A stretch of 55,513 nucleotides of DNA from Niallia nealsonii (GTDB lineage Bacteria; Bacillota; Bacilli; Bacillales; Cytobacillaceae). The notes beneath the pieces are model-generated. The model was not told the origin of the DNA. It worked only from the letters and a program-made list of their open reading frames with translations, and did no database searches. The position numbers and the translations under genes are program-made. Each line of letters starts with the position of its first letter. Positions within the stretch are counted from its first letter, which is position 1. The stretch lies in the NCBI RefSeq assembly GCF_002835805.1, contig NZ_PISE01000060.1, positions 1-55,513 on the forward strand. Reading direction: 5' to 3'. Below are positions 26,129-32,295 of the stretch, piece by piece.

Positions 26129-26255
26129 TATGCACATTCTCCTTTTTTCTAATAATATTCAAAACTTATCTTCATTTACTATGCCATTTATCATTGATTT
26201 ATCAGCAAAATAAAAAAATACCAAACATTTCCTCGCTCATTTATTCTCATTTCAT

Positions 26256-26280
26256 GTTTATCCATCTCCAAATCGGCTAT
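26256..26280 (+). promoter_or_regulatory. sigmaB-type promoter of the KGG-repeat gene
   Basis: GTTTAT, 13-base spacer, GGCTAT, close to the sigmaB consensus GTTTAA/GGGTAT. It fits the known sigmaB control of gsiB in B. subtilis. Confidence 0.6.
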
Positions 26281-26327
26281 ATAACCAATGTACAATTTAT
26301 TTAAAAAATTTTTTAGGAGTGATCAAT

Positions 26328-26699
26328 ATGGCAGACAAAATGAGCAGAGAAGAAGCAGGAAGAAAAGGCGGACAAGCAACAGCTAAAAATCACGATAAGG
26401 AATTTTATCAAGAAATTGGACAAAAAGGCGGAGAAGCTACTTCTAAAAACCATGATAAAGAATTCTATCAAGAAATTGGTGAAAAGGGCGGAGAAGCTAC
26501 TTCCAACAATCATGATAAAGAATTCTATCAAGAAATCGGAAAAAAAGGCGGAGAAGCTACTTCCGACAATCATGACAAAGAATTCTACCAGGAAATCGGA
26601 AAAAAAGGCGGAGAAGCTACCTCCAACAACCATGATAAAGAATTCTACCAAGAAATCGGAAAAAAAGGCGGCAATGCAACTAATCGAAACAACGATTAA
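26328..26699 (+). CDS. gsiB: KGG-repeat general stress protein, GsiB-like
   Basis: A 123-residue, very hydrophilic protein built of 20-residue repeats (KGGEATSNNHDKEFYQEIGK) with six KGG motifs, encoded by 60-bp tandem DNA repeats. This matches the GsiB/KGG stress family, related to plant LEA-type desiccation proteins. ATG 26328 is chosen because TTAGGAG lies nine bases before it; a GTG at 26319 overlaps that site. A sigmaB-like promoter and a palindromic terminator flank it. Confidence 0.88.
   Translation: MADKMSREEAGRKGGQATAKNHDKEFYQEIGQKGGEATSKNHDKEFYQEIGEKGGEATSNNHDKEFYQEIGKKGGEATSDNHDKEFYQEIGKKGGEATSNNHDKEFYQEIGKKGGNATNRNND
26388..26678 (+). repeat. 60-bp tandem repeats within the KGG gene
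   Basis: About five near-identical 60-bp units, each containing AAAGGCGGAGAAGCTAC and CATGATAAAGAATTCTA variants. They keep other frames open on both strands, giving spurious open frames. Confidence 0.85.
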
Positions 26700-26731
26700 T
26701 CCATTGATGCCATTTATAATAGGTAACTCTA

Positions 26732-26765
26732 AAACCCAAATGCTCTAATTAGAGCATTTGGGTTT
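26732..26765. terminator. Terminator after the KGG gene
   Basis: Perfect palindrome with 17-base arms (AAACCCAAATGCTCTAA and its complement). The T-tract is poor. Confidence 0.65.
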
Positions 26766-26831
26766 GTTCTTATTTCTAGTAACGGTTTTTACACTTATCA
26801 TTTTACATGAAAACTATATTTATGAAAATGT

Positions 26832-27104
26832 TTAGACCGGATATATTGTCTGATGATCTGCAACAATAGTTATCTCATTTTCTTTAGCATTCACTGTTAA
26901 ATCTGCATTAGAGGAATAATACCATGTTTTTTGATTTTCTTCTACTATAAATAAATTTAGTTCTTCTTGAAAATCAAGCAAGTTTTTAAGCTCCGTTTTT
27001 GTAACCGATGCAGTAATAATCCATTTCTTCTCTTTTGGAGTTACAGAATAATGATTGGTTTCAAGAAATAGTCTGCTTCCAATGGCATGACGAATCATTA
27101 ACAT
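26832..27104 (-). CDS. Hypothetical 90-residue protein coupled to pirin
   Basis: A 90-residue soluble protein of unknown family with alternating beta-type segments (KKWIITASVTK, NEITIVADHQTI). Its ATG overlaps the pirin stop by one base (TAATG), and GGGAGGAG in the pirin end serves as ribosome binding site, so the two are translationally coupled. It is the last gene of the electrophile-type operon. Confidence 0.75.
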   Translation of the reverse strand: MLMIRHAIGSRLFLETNHYSVTPKEKKWIITASVTKTELKNLLDFQEELNLFIVEENQKTWYYSSNADLTVNAKENEITIVADHQTIYPV

Positions 27105-27817
27105 TATTGCTCTCCTCCCGGCAAATCAATTAACATAATAAAACTGTCTTCTAAGGCATCTATTTTCAAAAAATCAATATCTGCAATACGTGCAGATCCA
27201 TGTTTTTCAATGGCATATTCATTGTTTAGCAGCACTTTTCCATCAATTATATAAACAAAAATTTTCCTGCCCTCTTTTTGTTTATATTCTAGCCCCTCTT
27301 TGGCATCGATTTTTGATAAATATACAGTAGCATCTTGATGAATTTTTGCAATCCCTTTACTAGAATTAGGAGCTACAATTGGCACTAGCTGATTTTTTAA
27401 AAGACTAGTATCATAGCTAATATCTTCATAGGAAGGGGGCAATTGTTTTGCATCAGGAAAAAACCATAATTGAAGAAACCTTCCTGGTTTTGTCTCGGAT
27501 GGATTAACTTCTGAATGAAGAATTCCTGTTCCTGCTGTCATTCTTTGTACCTGACCAAATTCAATCACTCCACTATTTCCTAAACTATCTTCATGTTTTA
27601 GCTGTCCACTTAACGCAATAGAAACAACTTCTGCTTCTCTATGTGGATGTACTCCAAATCCATTTCCCGGTTGAATAATATCATCGTTTAATACTCGCAA
27701 TGGTCCAAATTGGACATTTTTAGGATCATAATAAGGACCAAAAGAAAAACTAAAATGACTCTCTAACCACTCATTTCTTGCTGAATGCCCAGCTTCTTTC
27801 GGAAATATCTGTATCAT
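27104..27817 (-). CDS. Pirin-family protein (bicupin, YhhW/quercetinase-like)
   Basis: A 237-residue bicupin. The metal-site motif HPHREAEVVS is near residue 58 and MTAGTGILHSEVNP near 93-106, with GFGVHPH preceding. Pirins such as E. coli YhhW can have quercetin 2,3-dioxygenase activity; the real substrate is often unknown. It is in an operon with an MhqD-like hydrolase and a flavin reductase under an MhqR-like operator, suggesting a role against quinones or phenolics. AAAGGGGGA precedes the ATG. Confidence 0.88.
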   Translation of the reverse strand: MIQIFPKEAGHSARNEWLESHFSFSFGPYYDPKNVQFGPLRVLNDDIIQPGNGFGVHPHREAEVVSIALSGQLKHEDSLGNSGVIEFGQVQRMTAGTGILHSEVNPSETKPGRFLQLWFFPDAKQLPPSYEDISYDTSLLKNQLVPIVAPNSSKGIAKIHQDATVYLSKIDAKEGLEYKQKEGRKIFVYIIDGKVLLNNEYAIEKHGSARIADIDFLKIDALEDSFIMLIDLPGGEQ

Positions 27818-27844
27818 CCTTGCATCCCCCTTTAGTAACTCCCT

Positions 27845-28456
27845 CTATTTTGCAAAATGTTGCTGAAACCAGCTTGCTGCTGCTTCTACTTCTGTTCTTG
27901 TTAATTGATGACCATAGTTTTCCCAATGCATATGAATATGTGCTCCGGCATTTGCCAATAACACTTTCAAGTCTTCTGATTCTTGCAAAGGACAAATAGG
28001 ATCATTTTTTCCTGCTGCAATAAAAACAGGAAGATCCTTTAAATTTGGAAGGTCTATCCCTCGGCTTGGAACCATCGGATGATGTAAAATAGCCCCTTTT
28101 AATCCATCCGCATAATGAAATAAAATGCTTGCTGCTATATTTGCCCCGTTCGAGTAACCGATTGCCACAATATTTTTGCGGTCAAATTCATATTTTTCTG
28201 CACTTTCATTTAGAAACTCATTTAATTCTGTTGTACGAAATACTAAATCTTCCTCGTCAAACACACCTTCTGCTAATCTGCGAAAGAAGCGAGGCATTCC
28301 ATTTTCTAAAATATTGCCGCGAACACTTAAAACAGAGCTTTCTGGCTCTACTAATTCAGCTAAAGGAAGCAGATCATGTTCTGTTCCGCCTGTACCATGC
28401 AATAATAGCAGAGTTGGTTTATTCTGATTGGTTCCTTTTTTAAAAATATGTTGCAT
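27845..28456 (-). CDS. Carboxylesterase/hydrolase, MhqD-like
   Basis: A 203-residue alpha/beta hydrolase. LLLHGTGGTEHDLLPL begins the fold, nucleophile Ser is in GYSNGAN (near 102), Asp in GKNDPI (near 155) and His in ENYGHQLT (near 182). It resembles the phospholipase/carboxylesterase family that includes B. subtilis MhqD, an MhqR-controlled enzyme induced by quinones. Its position in this operon supports that reading. Confidence 0.85.
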   Translation of the reverse strand: MQHIFKKGTNQNKPTLLLLHGTGGTEHDLLPLAELVEPESSVLSVRGNILENGMPRFFRRLAEGVFDEEDLVFRTTELNEFLNESAEKYEFDRKNIVAIGYSNGANIAASILFHYADGLKGAILHHPMVPSRGIDLPNLKDLPVFIAAGKNDPICPLQESEDLKVLLANAGAHIHMHWENYGHQLTRTEVEAAASWFQQHFAK

Positions 28457-28475
28457 CTGTATCCTTCTCCTATTC

Positions 28476-29087
28476 TTAATTTGGTCTTTTTATACTAAAC
28501 ATTTCTCCAAGTTTGCTATAATTATCGCCAGCAAGTCTAGCGACAGGCTTTAACTGCTCAGCATCTATTTTTCCATCCTTATATAATTCTTCTTGAATAT
28601 GAAAGCAAACAGCGCGGCCGAGTATTAAATCACAGGTAGGTTTCCCTTCATCATTTGTAATGGTAATAATGCTCTCTAGCTTACATTCTATTCTAATTTT
28701 AGCTTCTGTTATTCCTGGTGTTGAGATTTTAGCACTTTCTGCCTTCTGCATATGAGCATACTCAATTTCACTTTGATTGCTTGGCAAACTTGCTGCTGTT
28801 TCATTTATTTTTTCTATATTCTCCTGATCACAAATATGGACAACAAAATCCTTATTTAGACTAATATTACGAGCTGTATCTTTTTGTATATGGTCTTTTC
28901 TTTGAATAGCGATAGAAAGAATCGGCGGATCCGAGGAAACGATATTAAAAAAACTAAAAGGTGCACCATTTAAAGCACTTTCTTCTCCTATGGAAGTCAC
29001 AAATGCTATCGGTCTAGGAAGGATGCTTCCAATTAAAAATTTATACACATCCTTAGGCGACAAAGAGGCTGGATCAATCATAAACAT
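28476..29087 (-). CDS. Flavin reductase-like domain protein
   Basis: A 203-residue FMN-binding flavoreductase-fold protein with the family start LIGSILPRPIAFVTSIGEE (near 16-34) and APFSFFNIVSSDPPILSI. It likely reduces flavin or acts as a flavoprotein itself. It is first of four genes, with AGGAGG before the ATG, and its promoter contains a perfect 20-bp operator. Confidence 0.85.
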   Translation of the reverse strand: MFMIDPASLSPKDVYKFLIGSILPRPIAFVTSIGEESALNGAPFSFFNIVSSDPPILSIAIQRKDHIQKDTARNISLNKDFVVHICDQENIEKINETAASLPSNQSEIEYAHMQKAESAKISTPGITEAKIRIECKLESIITITNDEGKPTCDLILGRAVCFHIQEELYKDGKIDAEQLKPVARLAGDNYSKLGEMFSIKRPN

Positions 29088-29131
29088 TATTTTTCCTCCT
29101 AGTTATCTAATCAATCGTATAAAAAACGCAT

Positions 29132-29151
29132 TTATCTTGAATTCAAGATAA
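29132..29151 (-). promoter_or_regulatory. MhqR-like operator
   Basis: TTATCTTGAATTCAAGATAA is a perfect 20-bp palindrome adjoining the -10 box and covering the start of transcription. It matches the pattern I recall for the B. subtilis MhqR operator (tATCTcgaAtTCgAGATa), differing at two symmetric positions. No mhqR gene is in the window. Confidence 0.7.
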
Positions 29152-29180
29152 TTATACTATTTATATTTCTTTTATGTCAA
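29151..29180 (-). promoter_or_regulatory. sigmaA promoter of the flavin reductase operon
   Basis: Minus-strand TTGACA (29180-29175), 18-base spacer, TATAAT (29156-29151); both hexamers perfect. Confidence 0.85.
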
Positions 29181-29309
29181 ATAGATAAAGTGAAATTTCC
29201 AGCAATGAGTTTTATGGACAAATTTCCTCTCCAAATTCTTGAGTTGATAGTCTTAAAGTCTGTTAAATAAGGATAAAATCAGCTAGCCTGTACATGCTTT
29301 CAAAACGAA

Positions 29310-29337
29310 AGACACATGATTCATTCATGTGCCTTTT
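29310..29337 (-). terminator. Terminator after the nitroreductase gene
   Basis: GACACATGA / TCATGTGCC stem. The T6 run is on the plus strand; on the minus strand the tail is TTTCGTTTT, so its efficiency for the nitroreductase gene is uncertain. Confidence 0.5.
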
Positions 29338-29352
29338 TTAAAATTTTTTCTA

Positions 29353-29949
29353 TTATTTAAAGACTTTAACACGTTCTTCTAACGGCTTAAATTCTTTTTG
29401 GCCTGGTTCAGCTGTTGGTTTGCCAAATGGCATTTGTGCCACTAATTTCCATGTTCCTGGAAGATCCCATTTTACTTGCACCGCTTCATCAATTAGAGGA
29501 TTATAATGTTGCAAAGATGCTCCAAATCCAGCTTCTTCTAACGCCGTCCAAATAACTAACTGATGCATCGCAGACGTATGTGCAGACCAAACCGGGAAAT
29601 TATCCGCATATGAAGCAAATTGTTTTTGTAATCCTTCCACTACTTCTTGCTCTTCGAAGAAAAGAACCGTTCCATAACCTGCTTTAAAAGAATTTATTTT
29701 TTCTTCTGTTGATGCAAAATTTTCAGCAGGAACAATTTTTCTTAATTCATCTGCCGTAATATCCCAAACTTTATCATGGTTTTCACCTAATAAAACCACT
29801 ACACGAGTACTTTGAGAATTAAAAGCAGAAGGAGTATGCAAAACAGCTTCATTCACAATTTTTTGAATTTTTTCATCAGAAACGACCTGCTCTTTACTAA
29901 TTCCATAATAACTGCGTCTGTTTTTAATTGCTTCTAAAAAATTGCTCAT
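29353..29949 (-). CDS. Nitroreductase family protein (MhqN/YodC type)
   Basis: A 198-residue FMN nitroreductase-fold protein from ATG 29949 (GGAGG four bases before). NRRSYYGISKEQ at the start and HTPSAFNSQSTRVVVL (near 41) match the short family that includes B. subtilis MhqN, YodC and similar. It probably reduces quinones or nitro compounds. It is transcribed just upstream of, but separately from, the flavin reductase operon: TTGACA and TAAAGT with 17 bases between lie upstream. Confidence 0.85.
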   Translation of the reverse strand: MSNFLEAIKNRRSYYGISKEQVVSDEKIQKIVNEAVLHTPSAFNSQSTRVVVLLGENHDKVWDITADELRKIVPAENFASTEEKINSFKAGYGTVLFFEEQEVVEGLQKQFASYADNFPVWSAHTSAMHQLVIWTALEEAGFGASLQHYNPLIDEAVQVKWDLPGTWKLVAQMPFGKPTAEPGQKEFKPLEERVKVFK

Positions 29950-29952
29950 CAT

Positions 29953-30298
29953 TCATTCCTCCGTTTTCTTTTTATCTTAAACTTACTATTCGTAATTCAC
30001 TTTATTTTAATAATCTAGAATTGTCAAATAATTAATCTTATTCTCAAAAAGGTCTACATATATCATTATAAATTCCCTATACCCTCTGTAATTATTTATA
30101 ATCTTTTGATATGATAGGATTGTATGTGAAAATTAGTTTTTTAATGGATGAAAAATGCGCCAAAATACCTAATTCACTAATATGTACCTATTAAAATTGG
30201 CACACTTTTCATTTAAAATATAGACAGATGAGTTTTCTATTAATATAGCAACTTACTACTATAGGGGGCTAGCTTTAAAGGAAAGAGGTAAGATAAGT
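29953..30298. other. Intergenic region with a long imperfect hairpin
   Basis: Besides the nitroreductase promoter, it contains a 16-base imperfect inverted repeat (30148-30163 and 30197-30212, 14 of 16 paired, arms ATGAAAAATGCGCCAA / TTGGCACACTTTTCAT). It lies 86 bases before the cupin/HD-GYP gene. No known riboswitch, including c-di-GMP types, was recognised. Confidence 0.4.
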
Positions 30299-31201
30299 GT
30301 GGGCATTATTAATGCAGGCGAGTTTATAGAGACTGTACATATTAAAGGACTGCAAGTATCTTTAGTATCTTCTGGGGATGGTACAGAGATTATTTACCAT
30401 AAACTTCAACCTGGGACTGACTGGGCTATTACACCTGAAGAAGGTTGGAATGCATTTGAGTACTTATATATTATTTCAGGACACATGAGGCTTCAGACCA
30501 AAACAGACCATTTTGAGTTAAAAATAGGTGATTCTTTTTCTGAGAACCCCGTTAGAAATCATTACTTATTTCATGCAATAGAATTAACTGAATTTATATA
30601 TGTATCTAGTCAGCCTGTTTTCCACCATTTCAGTTTTGTTTCAAAAGAAATGATGGAATTAACTGTTTCTATCGAAGAAAAAGACGGCTATACAAGTGAT
30701 CATTGTAATAGAATTAAACAGATTTCTATGTTAATAGGAAAAACATTAAAATTAGACTCAAGACAACTATTAAGATTGAATATGGCTTCTTTTCTTCATG
30801 ATTTAGGCAAAGTTAAAGTTCCCTTGCAAATTCTGCAAAAACCGGGTAAATTGACCGCTGAAGAATGGGAAGTAATGAAGCTTCATCCTATTTATGGAAA
30901 AGAAATTCTTGCAGATACAGGAATTACGCTTTTAGTAGAAGCCGGAGAGATTGTGGCTCAGCACCATGAAAGATTTGATGGAAAGGGTTATCCTTTAGGT
31001 TTAAGCGGGGAGCAAATCTCTATAGAAGCTGCTATCATTGCTGTTGCTGATTCCTATGATGCCATGACAACAGATAGAGTTTATAGAAAAGGCATACCTA
31101 AAGAAAAAGCAATGGAAGAAATACAAAATTGCAGAGGTACCATGTATCATCCATTAATTGTGGATACATTTATTGCAATAAAAGATTCGATAAATTTTTA
31201 A
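30299..31201 (+). CDS. Cupin/HD-GYP fusion, probable cyclic-di-GMP phosphodiesterase
   Basis: A 300-residue protein, GTG start with GAGG ten bases upstream. Residues 1-115 form a cupin-like sensory domain (EYLYIISGHMRLQ, LKIGDSFSENP). Residues 122-300 are an HD-GYP domain with HD at 167-168 (FLHDLGK), HHERFDGKGYP (222-232) and ADSYDAMTTDRVYRKG. HD-GYP enzymes break down c-di-GMP. There is no membrane segment, so the cupin probably senses a soluble ligand. It is followed 16 bases later by a small exported protein. Confidence 0.87.
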   Translation: MGIINAGEFIETVHIKGLQVSLVSSGDGTEIIYHKLQPGTDWAITPEEGWNAFEYLYIISGHMRLQTKTDHFELKIGDSFSENPVRNHYLFHAIELTEFIYVSSQPVFHHFSFVSKEMMELTVSIEEKDGYTSDHCNRIKQISMLIGKTLKLDSRQLLRLNMASFLHDLGKVKVPLQILQKPGKLTAEEWEVMKLHPIYGKEILADTGITLLVEAGEIVAQHHERFDGKGYPLGLSGEQISIEAAIIAVADSYDAMTTDRVYRKGIPKEKAMEEIQNCRGTMYHPLIVDTFIAIKDSINF

Positions 31202-31217
31202 AAGGGAGAGAATTATT

Positions 31218-31538
31218 TTGAAAAAGTTAGCATGGATTTTTATTGCAGCTGTTTTATTTGTTTCCTTTCAAATAAAACCTGCAGAAGCTGCATATTTGCC
31301 AGAATACGATAAATATGTAGAAGTATCTTACGATCAAGCAAAACAAATTGCTGATCTATTAGGAATGAAAGATATTCCACTTGGAGAACAAACAGCAAAA
31401 ACATCTTTTGATGTACAAGAAAAAACAATCGCTAAAATTGAAAAAATTATTGGAAAAGAAATTGACCATTATTATATTTGGTTAACTGTAAACGGGGTGC
31501 CTGTATTAGGCATTGATCCTCCTCATCCTGTTTTTTAA
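31218..31538 (+). CDS. Small exported protein of unknown function
   Basis: A 106-residue protein with a signal peptide (MKKLAWIFIAAVLFVSF, ending PAEAA near residue 25). The mature part is about 80 residues, with no cysteines and a PPHPVF end. TTG start after AAAGGGAGAG. It appears co-transcribed with the cupin/HD-GYP gene and is followed by a terminator. I do not recognise the family. Confidence 0.75.
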   Translation: MKKLAWIFIAAVLFVSFQIKPAEAAYLPEYDKYVEVSYDQAKQIADLLGMKDIPLGEQTAKTSFDVQEKTIAKIEKIIGKEIDHYYIWLTVNGVPVLGIDPPHPVF

Positions 31539-31540
31539 TC

Positions 31541-31566
31541 AAAAAGTCACATTTTGTGGCTTTTTT
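31541..31566 (+). terminator. Terminator after the exported protein gene
   Basis: AAAAAGTCACA-TTT-TGTGGCTTTTTT, one G-U pair, directly after the stop codon. Confidence 0.85.
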
Positions 31567-31583
31567 ATTTTGTTCTTACAAAC

Positions 31584-31608
31584 AAAAAACAGCTCAAAAA
31601 TCGAGCTG
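31584..31608 (-). terminator. Terminator of the 36-residue peptide gene
   Basis: Minus-strand CAGCTC-GATTTTT-GAGCTG-TTTTTT, a textbook intrinsic terminator 17 bases beyond the small gene's stop. Confidence 0.85.
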
Positions 31609-31624
31609 CATATTATATAAAAAC

Positions 31625-31735
31625 TCAAACCAAATGTGATAACATTTTAATCCATCCAAAAAAAGAAATCCAAAGAGGTATACTGATAACTACTCCCCAT
31701 TTTAAACCCTTTAAAAAATTTGCTTGTTCTTCCAT
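31625..31735 (-). CDS. 36-residue single-pass membrane peptide
   Basis: Minus-strand ATG at 31735 with AAGGAG nine bases upstream opens a 36-codon frame. It starts MEEQANFLKGLKWG, followed by a hydrophobic helix (VVISIPLWISFFGWI) and the tail KMLSHLV. It has its own promoter (TATAAT), a near-perfect cre site and an intrinsic terminator, so it is very likely a real gene. The layout (acidic N-terminus, one helix, short basic tail) fits a small membrane protein. I do not recognise a named family. Confidence 0.7.
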   Translation of the reverse strand: MEEQANFLKGLKWGVVISIPLWISFFGWIKMLSHLV

Positions 31736-31785
31736 TCTATCCACTCCTTAATGTAAGTAGATCAGCTAATGAATTGTATATATTT

Positions 31786-31816
31786 ATTATAAACGAAAAC
31801 GCTTTCATTATGCCAA
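31786..31816 (-). promoter_or_regulatory. Promoter of the 36-residue peptide with a cre site
   Basis: Minus-strand TTGGCA (31816-31811) and TATAAT (31791-31786) with a long 19-base spacer. The spacer contains TGAAAGCGTTTTCG (31807-31794), which matches the CcpA cre consensus except in the last base, so repression on glucose is predicted. Confidence 0.6.
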
Positions 31817-31965
31817 TATTTATAATTATTTTTATCACTTTTTTGATTTTTTAAACATTTTGGATTTTTTTCTAATTTCGTATCAATATAACAAAGAAGT
31901 ATGAACATATTATGAAACCCCCATAAAGAAGGTTCCTGCCAACAGATTTCAACGATAAATGGCAA

Positions 31966-32098
31966 TACAACTCATTAATAAAAAATATTTTTTAGAAATT
32001 TTATTAATCTATTAATGATTTGTTCATTATTTTTTCATAATTATCCTTTACTATATAAACATGTTAAGAGTTTCCCCTCTTAAATATATATTTTTTTT
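31966..32098 (+). ncRNA. Possible small RNA ending in an orphan terminator
   Basis: A strong plus-strand terminator at 32099-32130 has no gene before it: the nearest plus-strand gene ends at 31538 and has its own terminator. A TACTAT/TATATA-like -10 lies at about 32050-32056, which would give an RNA of roughly 70 bases containing TTTCCCCTCTT, an anti-Shine-Dalgarno-like run. The -35 is poor. Speculative. Confidence 0.25.
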
Positions 32099-32130
32099 GA
32101 TTCGAATGGTCCCATTCGAATCTTTTTTTT
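32099..32130 (+). terminator. Orphan intrinsic terminator
   Basis: GATTCGAATGG / CCATTCGAATC followed by T8 on the plus strand. It is not assignable to a coding gene. Confidence 0.8.
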
Positions 32131-32135
32131 GCTAG

Positions 32136-32195
32136 AAATGAATAAAGTGAAACTCCAATCAGCGGGAGGCAAAGGCCCGTTAATGCTTGATAAAC
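32136..32195 (+). repeat. Dispersed GTGAAAC repeat, copy 1
   Basis: AATAAAGTGAAACTCCAATC at the left and GCCCGTTAATGCTTGATAAA at the right. The same two ends recur at 34090-34212 (minus) and 52584-52637 (plus). Confidence 0.6.
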
Positions 32196-32251
32196 CAATA
32201 CTAGTCAGAAAAAAGAAGCTACATGCATTTGGCATCGTTAAAGTTCCAAAA

Positions 32252-32295
32252 AAAAAGACTTAAAGAATCTAATGTAGATTCTTTAAGTCTTTTTA
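32252..32295 (-). terminator. Terminator after the adenine deaminase gene
   Basis: Perfect 20-base arms (AAAAAGACTTAAAGAATCTA and complement) around ATG. The stem overlaps the deaminase stop codon. Confidence 0.9.

Noticed and set aside
26313-26748. Long open frames on the minus strand and in a second plus frame over the KGG gene
   Set aside because: They arise from the 60-bp repeats, whose length is a multiple of three; only the KGG frame has a ribosome binding site and a known family.
31762-31965. 67-codon minus-strand open frame
   Set aside because: It overlaps the promoter and cre site of the 36-residue peptide gene and has no ribosome binding site.
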